DNA of 35,942 bases from Spirochaetaceae bacterium (GTDB lineage Bacteria; Spirochaetota; Spirochaetia; Treponematales; Treponemataceae), in the NCBI GenBank assembly GCA_017936345.1, contig JAGBFT010000005.1, positions 1 to 35,942 on the forward strand, given 5' to 3'. How positions within the stretch are numbered: position 1 is the stretch's first letter; every line of letters starts with the position of its first letter. Positions 1-7,584 of this stretch are shown here, one piece after another. Position numbers and translations under genes: made by a program. The notes under the pieces were generated by a model. It was not told the origin of the DNA. It ran no database searches and saw nothing but the letters and a program-made list of their open reading frames with translations.

Positions 1-282
1 AATAACATCTCCACCACGGTTGGTGAGAGTAATGCGGGCCTTTCCCGTGTTGATGACAATTTCCTGCTCTTGGATTGCTTCCTCACTGTCAGGATAGGCC
101 ATGGCAAGACTGCCGGAAGCAACTCCCGTAGACTCCAATATAGTGGCTTCAAGGGCAGGCTGCTCCTGGACTACAACTGTCTCCTGAGCCGGCTCCGGTG
201 GAAACACCACCGTCTGCAGAAAGGTAAAGGTGATAAGAACAATCGTAGACAAAATGATTGCTATTATTGTGTTTTTTTCCAT
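1..282 (-). CDS. yidC: Membrane protein insertase YidC, N-terminal part (cut by left window edge)
   Basis: The visible 94 residues begin MEKNTIIAIILSTIVLITF, an N-terminal transmembrane segment (about residues 5-23). An acidic, Pro/Glu-rich linker follows, then the start of the periplasmic domain (…INTGKARITLTNRGGDV), as in Gram-negative YidC. YidC inserts and folds inner-membrane proteins, alone or with SecYEG. The ATG is preceded by an AGGAG ribosome site about 10 nt upstream. It is the last visible gene of the rpmH-rnpA-yidD-yidC block, a widely conserved order that supports the call. The C-terminal insertase domain lies outside the window and cannot be checked. Confidence 0.9.
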   Translation of the reverse strand, partial: MEKNTIIAIILSTIVLITFTFLQTVVFPPEPAQETVVVQEQPALEATILESTGVASGSLAMAYPDSEEAIQEQEIVINTGKARITLTNRGGDVI

Positions 283-311
283 AAAGATAAAACTCCTGAA
301 ACAGTCAAGGC

Positions 312-533
312 CTATGGAACAGGGTCATATCCTCCCTTGCAGAAGGGGTTACACCTTGCAATGCGTTTGACTGCTAAATATGTCCCTTCGAAAGGACCAT
401 GTTTTTGGATTGCCTCCAAGGCGTAAGAAGAACAGGTTGGATAGAATCTACAACTTGGAGGAAAAAGAGGTGAAATACAGATTTGATAAAAACGAATGAG
501 TACACACAAAAATCGAACCAAAAGCTTTTTCAT
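312..533 (-). CDS. yidD: YidD membrane protein insertion efficiency factor
   Basis: A small (73 aa) protein with the conserved YidD/DUF37 core: an amphipathic N-terminus ([20 protein letters not shown]), then [15 protein letters not shown] and the terminal GGYDPVP. YidD is thought to help YidC-dependent insertion at the inner membrane. I place the start at the ATG that overlaps the rnpA stop in an ATGA arrangement (530-533), which implies translational coupling. An upstream in-frame ATG at 560 would add nine residues not expected for the family. It sits between rnpA and yidC, the usual position. Confidence 0.9.
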   Translation of the reverse strand: MKKLLVRFLCVLIRFYQICISPLFPPSCRFYPTCSSYALEAIQKHGPFEGTYLAVKRIARCNPFCKGGYDPVP

Positions 534-892
534 ACCGAAATTATTCCAGCTTTTAAGCATAAATTACGGACTTGTGCACACCGTGTACGGAACGAATCAT
601 TTCCCGGATACACTAAGAGAATCATATCATATCCGGTGTTCAGGAATGCTTTGAAATAACGATAGGCCTCACGACTAAGGCGCTTGGAATGGTTTCTTTC
701 CACAGCGTTCCCATAGCCACGGGGCAGGGTAAATGCAATACGATTTGTATTCGTATCATTAGGCAAATAGAACATCTTTGCCCCTTGAACACTCACCCGC
801 TTCCCCTTCTTAAACAGATTTTGAATGTCTGAGTACTTTTTAACACGCTCCTGGCGGGTAAAAGTCCCCGTCCTTATCAAGTCTGTTCCCAT
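530..892 (-). CDS. rnpA: Ribonuclease P protein component
   Basis: A 120-aa basic protein that is the protein subunit of RNase P, which trims tRNA 5' leaders together with the catalytic RNA. The family signature is clear: an N-terminal [20 protein letters not shown] segment and the RNR-type motif [16 protein letters not shown] (about residues 63-78). It starts 13 nt after the rpmH stop. An AGG lies only 2 nt before the ATG and is too close to be a normal ribosome site, so the start is either coupled to rpmH or slightly further downstream (a TTG at codon 5). Its stop overlaps the yidD start. Confidence 0.93.
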   Translation of the reverse strand: MGTDLIRTGTFTRQERVKKYSDIQNLFKKGKRVSVQGAKMFYLPNDTNTNRIAFTLPRGYGNAVERNHSKRLSREAYRYFKAFLNTGYDMILLVYPGNDSFRTRCAQVRNLCLKAGIISV

Positions 893-905
893 ACCTGACT
901 AACTA

Positions 906-1061
906 TTAGTAAGGCTTCTTCTCATCAGAAACAGTGAGCTTATAGCGGCCCTTTGCACGGCGGCGCTTAAGAACCATACGACCACCACGGGTCTTCATGC
1001 GGGCGCGAAAACCAAATTTTCTATTTCGCTTCACTCTACTGGGCTGATATGTCCGTTTCAT
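906..1061 (-). CDS. rpmH: 50S ribosomal protein L34
   Basis: A 51-aa highly basic protein starting [18 protein letters not shown], followed by the [10 protein letters not shown] and LKRRRAKGR motifs of L34. It has a short C-terminal tail ([10 protein letters not shown]). A good AAGGAG site lies about 9 nt before the ATG. It is the first gene of the rpmH-rnpA-yidD-yidC run and lies downstream of the DUF721 gene on the same strand. The 80-nt gap before it holds possible promoter fragments (TTGACT with 18 nt to TATTGT near the DUF721 stop), but none is convincing. Confidence 0.97.
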   Translation of the reverse strand: MKRTYQPSRVKRNRKFGFRARMKTRGGRMVLKRRRAKGRYKLTVSDEKKPY

Positions 1062-1141
1062 AGAACACGCTCCTTATTTACACGGGCAAGAAAACATCAA
1101 GCCCTAGGTTATACATGACAATTTTCAGAACAATATCATAT

Positions 1142-1657
1142 TTATTTATTGTTAGTCAATATTGATTTTTTCATTCTAGAAAAGATTACTTCCAATTCTG
1201 CGGGGTATTCTTTATTTTCCCCAGAAAATTGAATTAATGTATCCTCTTTTTTTGATTCATCCATAATACATTTTGCCATTTCTTCCCTAGTTAAATTACG
1301 CTGAGTATTATAATCATTTTTTTTGTCCAGCTTATAAGAAATATTCTTAATATTAAGTTGAGGAACCTTCATTTCAAGTCCCCTAAGAATATATTTTTTA
1401 TGTGTTTCAAAAAGTTGAATAAAGCCTGAGTGGTCAACCTCTAGAACCAAGGTAGTGTCTTTAATATCTATGACCCTACTATGAAAGAACATATTACTAC
1501 CACTATTGGGATTGACAACGCTTTTTATTGAATAAAGAATAGACCTCCAAATGGAGATAAAGCTAGAACTTTCCTCCATCTTTTTTTTATCTGCATCAGA
1601 AATCAACCCCTCTAAAACACCCTTCATTATTTCGGAATTAGAATAAATTTTATCCAT
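1142..1657 (-). CDS. DUF721 protein, DciA-like (candidate replicative helicase loader factor)
   Basis: A 171-aa protein. The central part (roughly residues 30-110) has the DUF721 pattern: an aromatic W in 'SIWRSIL', then the beta-rich stretch VIDIKDTTLVLEVDHSGFIQ, a helix (LFETHKKYILRGL) and a closing strand (NIKNISYKL). DUF721 includes DciA, the ancestral DnaB helicase loader, and often sits beside recF/gyrB. T. pallidum has a gene at the same place (TP0004). The C-terminal 60 residues are lysine/glutamate-rich and not recognised. I chose the ATG inside the recF tail (8-nt overlap), with GGGG about 10 nt upstream, over an in-frame ATG at 1678. Function as a helicase loader is inference. Confidence 0.72.
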   Translation of the reverse strand: MDKIYSNSEIMKGVLEGLISDADKKKMEESSSFISIWRSILYSIKSVVNPNSGSNMFFHSRVIDIKDTTLVLEVDHSGFIQLFETHKKYILRGLEMKVPQLNIKNISYKLDKKNDYNTQRNLTREEMAKCIMDESKKEDTLIQFSGENKEYPAELEVIFSRMKKSILTNNK

Positions 1658-2738
1658 GAACAACCCCGTTTTCCACAAAATAAATCTTTGTCTCAGAAGT
1701 TTTATATCGTTCGTAGGGTTCGCCGGGCAAAAAAGTACAAAAAAGTTGGTTGTAGGGTGGCAATATAGATGTAAACCTTTGTCGTTTATGTGGATCTAAT
1801 TCTAACAACACATCATCCATAAGGAGAACAGGTTTTTTACCTGTTGTCTCCCCATAGTGAACTGCTTGTGCTGCCCGCAACAGTAGAGAAATTAAGCGTC
1901 TTTGACCGGTAGAAGCTGTTGGAACAAAGGGTTTTCCGTCTTTTATAAACCGTATTCTGTCACGGTGGGGTCCAGACATGGTTGTTTCCATTGCACAATC
2001 CACATTTCTTTTTGAAATCAATAGTTCCAGAACCTGCTTGTGAGAAGGAGTTACATTATCTATTTCCTTCCAAGAAGGTTCATACAAAATTGATACGTTT
2101 TCAATGCCAGAAACTTTTTCATACAATCGAGTGAAAATCATATTAAACTTAAAAATCATTTTTTTTCGTTTATCTTGAATATAAATTCCACGTTGTACAA
2201 GTTGTTGATCGTACATCTCCAGCATATTGTAATCTTTATTTTTTAACACAAGGTTTCTATTCTTCAAAATCTTTTTATATGCTCTCATTTCGTCAATATA
2301 AACTGCATCGTACATTGAAAGAGATTGGTCAATAAAAAACCTTCTTCTCTCTGGTTCGCCTACAGAAAAATCCAAATCATCATGACAAAATAAAACACAA
2401 GGAATTGTATTGACCAATTCTTTTCTATCTGTGATTTTTTTTTGATTTTTTAATATTTTTTTTTGACCGCGCTGAAATTCAGAGTAAATGGAAATTATAG
2501 AATCATTTTCTTCTCTGAACATTGTACGTAGACTGAAAGCATTTTCTCCATCTTTTACAATTTCTTGTTCTGTGCGAGTCCTAAAAGAAGAACCATAGGC
2601 TAAATAATAAAGCGACTCTAAAATATTAGTTTTACCCTGCCCGTTTTCTCCAACAAAATAGACCTCCTTTGAAAGAAGGTCTATTGTTGCATCATGAAGA
2701 TTTCTAAAATTGGTGCAGGATAAGGTAAGAAATGGCAC
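1650..2738 (-). CDS. recF: DNA replication and repair protein RecF
   Basis: A 362-aa SMC-like ATPase that loads RecA at ssDNA gaps with RecO and RecR. It shows the RecF N-terminus (CTNFRNLHDATIDL), Walker A GENGQGKTN at residues 30-38, the helical middle, the ABC signature region STGQRRLISLLLRAAQ and Walker B PVLLMDDVLLELD near residue 305. Length is normal. It starts 3 nt after dnaN and overlaps the DUF721 start by 8 nt, so dnaN-recF-DUF721 are almost certainly one transcript. A perfect TTTTCCACA DnaA box lies in its 3' end at 1669-1677. Confidence 0.96.
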   Translation of the reverse strand: MPFLTLSCTNFRNLHDATIDLLSKEVYFVGENGQGKTNILESLYYLAYGSSFRTRTEQEIVKDGENAFSLRTMFREENDSIISIYSEFQRGQKKILKNQKKITDRKELVNTIPCVLFCHDDLDFSVGEPERRRFFIDQSLSMYDAVYIDEMRAYKKILKNRNLVLKNKDYNMLEMYDQQLVQRGIYIQDKRKKMIFKFNMIFTRLYEKVSGIENVSILYEPSWKEIDNVTPSHKQVLELLISKRNVDCAMETTMSGPHRDRIRFIKDGKPFVPTASTGQRRLISLLLRAAQAVHYGETTGKKPVLLMDDVLLELDPHKRQRFTSILPPYNQLFCTFLPGEPYERYKTSETKIYFVENGVVHG

Positions 2739-2741
2739 CCA

Positions 2742-3848
2742 TTACCCCATCATTTGCATTGGCATAATGACATGGAAATAATCAGCTTCTGGAACAGGTT
2801 TTACAGTTACTGGTTTCATAACCTCAGTAAACTCAAACATAACCCTATCAGCATCCATAACCTTTAGTGGCTCTTCAATACGGGTATAATCCATTGCTAT
2901 AGTCACTGCATCTCCGTCATATCTACAAGGAATTTCCTCTCTAGCTACACCAATACTAGATTCCTGAGAAGTAATAACTAAAATGCCAGGTGAAAGTTCA
3001 AGATAGATGCGACGTATTTTTTGATCCACCAACAAAGTTACTCGCTTGAGAGCATCCATAAAATCAGATTTTTCTAGCTCAAAGCTAAATTTCTGGTTTT
3101 CAGGAATTACACGGCTATAGTTGGGAAATTGTCCGTCAATGAGAACGGAAGAAAAATTATAATTTCCAAATTTAACATAAATTGTTCTTTCAACAATTGC
3201 TAAAGAAATCATTCCTTCAGAAGGAGCTCGTTTTAAAATAGTTGTGAGGATTTTTGGAGGAACAATAACTGAATCAAAATCAGCCACTCCTTGACAAATT
3301 GGTTTAGAAACAAAGGCTAATCGAGGACCATCTGTTGAAACCATGTTTAGATTGTCTCCCTTTTTTTCAAAAAGAACACCTGTTAAAAAGTATCTTGTTT
3401 CATCATCAGAAATGGCAAAAATAGTTTGTTCAATCATTTGTTTTAATTGATCTGCAGGTACCTCAAAGAAAGGTACATTTTCTGTTGAAGAAAATTCTGG
3501 AAATTTATCACTTGCCATACTTTTCAAATCAAACTTAACCTTTTTTGTGAGAGGTTTAATTATTACCTTGATATCGTTTTGAATAAATTCGATTTCACCG
3601 GAGGGAATATTAGATAAGATACTCATAAACTTATCACAGAAAATTGTTGTACTGCCTTCTTCCTCAACAATGACTGGAATCTTTGTTTCGAAGTTTACTT
3701 TTATATCGGTTGCTTTAATATACAAAGTATTTTTTTCAGCAATCAAAAGTATATTTGAAAGGATGGACATTGCATTTTTGGTAGAAATGATTTCTTGGGC
3801 AATAGAAATTTCTTTAATCATTGCATCTCTATCAAAGGTAAATCTCAT
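2742..3848 (-). CDS. dnaN: DNA polymerase III beta sliding clamp
   Basis: A 368-aa clamp subunit that encircles DNA and tethers Pol III and repair partners. It has the three-fold repeated clamp architecture: MRFTFDRDAMIKEISIAQ with ATDIKVNFET (domain 1), the middle domain with TDGPRLAFV (about residue 175), and the C-terminal YTRIEEPLKV … YFHVIMPMQ ending, which is the usual clamp C-terminus. The GGAGAAGTTT before ATG is a good ribosome site. The gene lies directly downstream of the origin, followed 3 nt later by recF. Confidence 0.97.
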   Translation of the reverse strand: MRFTFDRDAMIKEISIAQEIISTKNAMSILSNILLIAEKNTLYIKATDIKVNFETKIPVIVEEEGSTTIFCDKFMSILSNIPSGEIEFIQNDIKVIIKPLTKKVKFDLKSMASDKFPEFSSTENVPFFEVPADQLKQMIEQTIFAISDDETRYFLTGVLFEKKGDNLNMVSTDGPRLAFVSKPICQGVADFDSVIVPPKILTTILKRAPSEGMISLAIVERTIYVKFGNYNFSSVLIDGQFPNYSRVIPENQKFSFELEKSDFMDALKRVTLLVDQKIRRIYLELSPGILVITSQESSIGVAREEIPCRYDGDAVTIAMDYTRIEEPLKVMDADRVMFEFTEVMKPVTVKPVPEADYFHVIMPMQMMG

Positions 3849-3884
3849 AAACTTCTCCTTATATTATAAATTTATATAAATTCA

Positions 3885-3912
3885 TAATAGTAATAATAAG
3901 GCTTGTGGAAAA
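3885..3912 (+). other. DnaA-trio element plus DnaA box (basal unwinding unit)
   Basis: Reading the plus strand, five consecutive trinucleotides TAA-TAG-TAA-TAA-TAA (3885-3899) are followed by GGCT (3900-3903) and the box TGTGGAAAA (3904-3912). This is the layout described for the Bacillus subtilis basal unwinding system: repeated 5'-[T/A]A[G/A]-3' trios, a short G/C-rich spacer, then a DnaA box. DnaA would nucleate on the box and extend along the trio strand. The AT-rich DNA to the left (3852-3884) would be the melting region. Confidence 0.65.
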
Positions 3913-3983
3913 GTTGATAACTAAGCTAAATCGTTATATTAAAAATATATACAACGATAATAACTCGAGAGGAGTTTTAAGTG

Positions 3984-4030
3984 TTTTCCACATTTTCCAC
4001 AGATAAAATATAAATTTCAAGTTTTCCACA
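3984..4030 (+). promoter_or_regulatory. Three DnaA boxes of oriC
   Basis: TTTTCCACA occurs at 3984-3992, 3993-4001 and 4022-4030, all in the same orientation. The first two are head-to-tail with no gap. They face the opposite way to the box beside the trio element and probably form the main DnaA assembly cluster. Confidence 0.85.
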
Positions 4031-4058
4031 CAATATTAGCATATTATCAACAAGTTGT

Positions 4059-5525
4059 CTAACTATTCTTCTTGTATTCCTTTATATCCTTTTTAATTAT
4101 TGTCAAGGTATCATTTAGACTCTCGTCTATCAGAAGCTGCTTTGTAATGACCTCACAGGAATGCATGATAGTTGTATGATCACGACCTCCAAATTCGTGG
4201 CCAATTTCTGTAGATGAAAGCTCTGTTAGTTCATGAATAAGGTAGACGGCAATGTGACGAGCCCAAGCTATATTCTTAAGACGTTTTTTCCCTTTGATAT
4301 CAGAGTAAGATATATTGAAATAATCCGCTACAACACGTTGTATAATTTCAGCATTTATCTGTGTTGTGTCTTGAGCAAACATCTTTGATATCTTTTCCTT
4401 TGCCTGTTCCAGAGTGAGTTTACCGTTTGTTATGTCTGAATAAAGAATAATGCTATTTAAACAAGCTTCCAGATCACGGACATTCGAGTGAATGGTCTTG
4501 GCAATCAAGTCAATTATTTCTGAAGAAAGATGTTTTCCTTGTTTTTCCAATTTATGCTGAATAATTGCAGAACGAACCTCATATTTTGGCATATGGATAT
4601 CAGCACTAACTCCACGAGTAAAGCGGGATTTTAATCGTTCTGTAATTTGTTTTAATTCAGAAATGGGACGATCACAGGTAAATACCATTTGCTTGTGTTT
4701 GTCATACAAGGCATTGAAGGTGTGGAAAAGTTCTTCCTGTGTTCTATCTTTGTCCTCAAAAAAGTGAATGTCATCAATAAGAAGAACATCTGCATTGCGA
4801 TATTTATCCTTAAATTTCTTTTCAGATCTATCCCTGATAGATTGGGTAAATTCATTGGTAAAATTTTCCGCACTAATGTAGATTACATTCCTAAAGTCTG
4901 TTGATTGGAAAATGGAATAACCAATAGCCTTCATTAGATGTGTTTTTCCTAGTCCTACTCCTCCATAGATAAGGAGAGGATTATAAGCCACACCTGGATT
5001 TTTAGAAACAGCTAGGGCTGCATTAAAAACATAGGCATTTTCATCACTGGAAATAAAGTTCTCAAATGAATATTGTTCTGATAATTCAGGATGGGTTTTC
5101 TTTTCAACAATTTTTTCATCTATATTTGAATTATCAAGAGAAATTGATTCCTTAACCTCGGACTGAAATGTATGTTTAACTGGATTCGTTTGTTGTGAAA
5201 CCTGCTGTGTAGGTGAATTATCTGAAAAAGAGATGGATGAACGTGATTTATTGGAATTTCTCTCTTCTATGACAATTTCTAGTTCCATATCTAAACCAGA
5301 GATTTTAAAAAAAGTGTCCTGAATTGTGGAAAGATAGCCTCTTTTATTCATTTCATTGCGAATGTAATTGGAAGCAACAGATGCAATGATTTTTCCTTCC
5401 TGTGAACCTACATAGTTTATATTGTACCAAAGAACAAATTCATTTAGTCGACCTTTTTCTGTTAAGTATTGTTTTATTTGTCGTAGGGTTTCTTCCCAAA
5501 AAGGTGTGTAGTCCGGTGAATCCAT
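4059..5525 (-). CDS. dnaA: Chromosomal replication initiator protein DnaA
   Basis: A 488-aa AAA+ initiator. Domain I begins FWEETLRQIKQYL. A Ser/Asn/Lys-rich linker (about residues 90-150) is domain II. Domain III has Walker A GGVGLGKTHL (188-197) and Walker B VLLIDDIHFF. Domain IV ends with the signature helix-turn-helix EIGHEFGGRDHTTIMHSCEV, which reads DnaA boxes. I start at ATG 5525. The longer frame from a TTG at 5561 would begin inside a -35 element (CTGCAA on the plus strand) and has no ribosome site. The -10 TATAAT ends 6 nt before this ATG, so the mRNA is predicted to be leaderless. The gene is divergent from gyrB. Confidence 0.96.
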   Translation of the reverse strand: MDSPDYTPFWEETLRQIKQYLTEKGRLNEFVLWYNINYVGSQEGKIIASVASNYIRNEMNKRGYLSTIQDTFFKISGLDMELEIVIEERNSNKSRSSISFSDNSPTQQVSQQTNPVKHTFQSEVKESISLDNSNIDEKIVEKKTHPELSEQYSFENFISSDENAYVFNAALAVSKNPGVAYNPLLIYGGVGLGKTHLMKAIGYSIFQSTDFRNVIYISAENFTNEFTQSIRDRSEKKFKDKYRNADVLLIDDIHFFEDKDRTQEELFHTFNALYDKHKQMVFTCDRPISELKQITERLKSRFTRGVSADIHMPKYEVRSAIIQHKLEKQGKHLSSEIIDLIAKTIHSNVRDLEACLNSIILYSDITNGKLTLEQAKEKISKMFAQDTTQINAEIIQRVVADYFNISYSDIKGKKRLKNIAWARHIAVYLIHELTELSSTEIGHEFGGRDHTTIMHSCEVITKQLLIDESLNDTLTIIKKDIKEYKKNS

Positions 5526-5531
5526 GCCAAC

Positions 5532-5561
5532 ATTATAACCCGCCTTTACTTTTTTCTGCAA
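5532..5561 (-). promoter_or_regulatory. dnaA promoter (predicted leaderless)
   Basis: On the minus strand: -35 TTGCAG (5556-5561), an 18-nt spacer, and a perfect -10 TATAAT (5532-5537), which ends 6 nt before the dnaA ATG at 5525. Transcription would start at or next to the A of the ATG. It interpenetrates the gyrB promoter on the other strand. Confidence 0.6.
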
Positions 5562-5573
5562 TATAGATATAAT
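5545..5573 (+). promoter_or_regulatory. gyrB promoter
   Basis: Plus strand: -35 TTTACT (5545-5550), a 17-nt spacer, and -10 TATAAT (5568-5573). The start site would be near 5580, giving a leader of about 69 nt. Its -35 lies between the -10 and -35 of the divergent dnaA promoter, so polymerase could hardly occupy both at once. Confidence 0.6.
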
Positions 5574-5648
5574 ACTATTTATAGAAAACGATTATTCTCT
5601 ATAGAAATCTTTAGTATTTTCATAGCTATTTGCTTTTAAGGAAAAGAA

Positions 5649-7556
5649 ATGAGTGCGAATTATTCTGCTTCCAATATTACTGTTTTAGAAGGATTGGAAG
5701 CTGTAAGAAAACGCCCTGGTATGTATATCGGATCAACAGGTCCAGATGGACTACATCACTTGGTGTATGAAGTTGTGGATAACTGTATCGATGAGGCTAT
5801 GGCTGGTTTCTGTGATACAATCTACGTGGTATTGGAAAAAGATGATGTTGTTCGGGTAGAAGACAATGGTCGTGGTATTCCAGTAGATATTCATCCTGGA
5901 GAAGGAATTAGTGCCCTTGAACTGGTTCTTACTCGTCTCCATGCTGGTGGTAAATTTGACAAGGGTTCGTACAAGGTTTCTGGCGGTCTTCATGGTGTTG
6001 GAGTTTCTTGTGTAAACGCTCTTTCCACCTGGCTTGAAGCAACAGTTGAAAAAGACGGAAAAAAACACTTTATGGAATTCCGTACAGGAGAATCTGTAGC
6101 TCCAGTAAAAGAAATTGGAACTTCAAGCCGCCAGGGAACTACTATTCGCTGGAAGGCTGACCCTACCATTTTTACTGAAACTACGACATATAATTTTGAT
6201 GTTCTTTGTGGACGGCTCCGTGAACTAGCCTTTCTCAACAGTGGTATAAAGATTTACTTTAGGGATGAGAGACTTTCTAATCCCAAGGAAATACTTTTCC
6301 AATTTGAAGGTGGAATCAAACAGTTTGTTACATATTTGAACGAAGGAAAAAAGGTTATTCCCGAAGCCCCTGTTTTTATCAGTGGTGAGCGTGATGATGT
6401 ACATACAGAGGTTTCCCTTCAATACAATGATGGATACAACGAGAATATCCTTACCTTTGTAAATGACATCAACACAAAGGAAGGTGGAACCCATCTGGAA
6501 GGCTTTAAGGTGTCTCTCACTACAGTGATGAACGAATTCCTCAAAAATAATTCCAAGCTCTTAAAAAAGATGGAAAAGGAGGAAAAACTTACTGGAGAAG
6601 ATGTTCGTGCCGGATTGACAGCTGTCATTTCGGTAAAGGTGCCGGAGCCTCAATTTGAAGGTCAGACAAAAACCAAACTTGGAAATACAGAGGTTCGTGG
6701 AATTGTCCAGTCTCTGGTAAATGAGCATTTGACCCTATTCTTTGAACAAAATCCAAGGACAATAGAGCATATTCTGGAAAAGGCTGTGGCAGAGGCAGCC
6801 GCTCGTATTGCTGCTCGCAAGGCAAAGGAAGCTACCCGCCGCAAGACAGGAATGGATAGCTTTGGTCTACCGGGAAAACTGGCAGACTGCTCCTCAAAGA
6901 ATCCTGAGGAATGCGAGGTGTACATTGTTGAGGGTGATTCTGCGGGAGGTTCCGCCAAGCAGGGGAGAAACCCAAAAATTCAGGCAATTCTTCCTTTGTG
7001 GGGAAAGATGTTGAATGTAGAAAGGACTCGAATAGATAAGGTTATCAACAACGAAAAACTTCAACCAGTAATTGCTTCTTTAGGGGCAGGTATTGGCAAG
7101 GACTTTAACATTGAAAAGCTGCGTTATCATAAGATTATCATTATGGCGGATGCAGACGTTGACGGTTCTCACATTTCTACCCTATTGCTAACCTTTTTCT
7201 TCCGTTATATGCCCCAGCTTATTGAGCATGGTTACGTGTACATTGCAATGCCGCCCTTGTACAAGATTAAGTACGGAAAAAAAGAATACTTTGTTTTTTC
7301 TGATGAAGAACGAGATGAAATTCTTAAAAACATTGATGGAAAGGCTGATGTTCAGCGATACAAGGGTCTTGGTGAAATGGAGTGGAAGGAATTAAAGGAA
7401 ACTACTATGGATCCGGCCAATCGTAGAATGAAGAGGGTTCAGCTTACAGATGCTGTGGAAGCTGACCACATCTTTAGTACCTTGATGGGAGAAGAGGTTG
7501 AACCACGCCGTAGATTTATAGAAGAAAATGCAGCTTATGCTACATTGGATGTTTAG
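5649..7556 (+). CDS. gyrB: DNA gyrase subunit B
   Basis: A 635-aa ATPase subunit of gyrase, which adds negative supercoils with GyrA. The GHKL domain shows EVVDNCIDEAMAG, DNGRGIPVD and GGLHGVGVSCVNALS. The TOPRIM domain shows EGDSAGGSAKQGRNPK (E428, D430) and DADVDGSHI. The C-terminus is YKGLGEMEWKELKETTMDP. Length fits the short GyrB class. AAGGA lies 8 nt before the ATG. Residue W451 stands where E. coli GyrB has K447 (PLWGKML versus PLKGKIL), a position near the quinolone site. gyrA follows after 28 nt. Confidence 0.98.
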   Translation: MSANYSASNITVLEGLEAVRKRPGMYIGSTGPDGLHHLVYEVVDNCIDEAMAGFCDTIYVVLEKDDVVRVEDNGRGIPVDIHPGEGISALELVLTRLHAGGKFDKGSYKVSGGLHGVGVSCVNALSTWLEATVEKDGKKHFMEFRTGESVAPVKEIGTSSRQGTTIRWKADPTIFTETTTYNFDVLCGRLRELAFLNSGIKIYFRDERLSNPKEILFQFEGGIKQFVTYLNEGKKVIPEAPVFISGERDDVHTEVSLQYNDGYNENILTFVNDINTKEGGTHLEGFKVSLTTVMNEFLKNNSKLLKKMEKEEKLTGEDVRAGLTAVISVKVPEPQFEGQTKTKLGNTEVRGIVQSLVNEHLTLFFEQNPRTIEHILEKAVAEAAARIAARKAKEATRRKTGMDSFGLPGKLADCSSKNPEECEVYIVEGDSAGGSAKQGRNPKIQAILPLWGKMLNVERTRIDKVINNEKLQPVIASLGAGIGKDFNIEKLRYHKIIIMADADVDGSHISTLLLTFFFRYMPQLIEHGYVYIAMPPLYKIKYGKKEYFVFSDEERDEILKNIDGKADVQRYKGLGEMEWKELKETTMDPANRRMKRVQLTDAVEADHIFSTLMGEEVEPRRRFIEENAAYATLDV

Positions 7557-7584
7557 TTCAAATATGCTGACCTAAGGATGATAT

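Larger units (their letters stand above)
3849..4058. other. Probable chromosomal origin oriC (dnaA-dnaN intergenic)
   Basis: This 210-bp non-coding gap has four perfect TTTTCCACA DnaA boxes: three on the plus strand (3984-3992, 3993-4001 directly abutting, and 4022-4030) and one on the minus strand (3904-3912). An almost pure A/T block (3860-3899) abuts the minus-strand box through a short GGCT spacer, and a second AT-rich stretch covers 3932-3958. Position between dnaA and dnaN is the classical place in many bacteria. The change from minus-strand to plus-strand gyrase genes nearby agrees with an origin here. A cumulative GC-skew plot of the whole chromosome was not available to me. Confidence 0.85.

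Noticed and set aside
4721-4729. Single DnaA-box-like TGTGGAAAA within dnaA, and another at about 12284
   Set aside because: Isolated single matches inside coding regions, expected by chance in A/T-rich DNA; not counted as origin elements.
5526-5561. TTG at 5561 as the dnaA start
   Set aside because: No ribosome site; the TTG is part of a -35 hexamer and the -10 follows inside the extra 12 codons.
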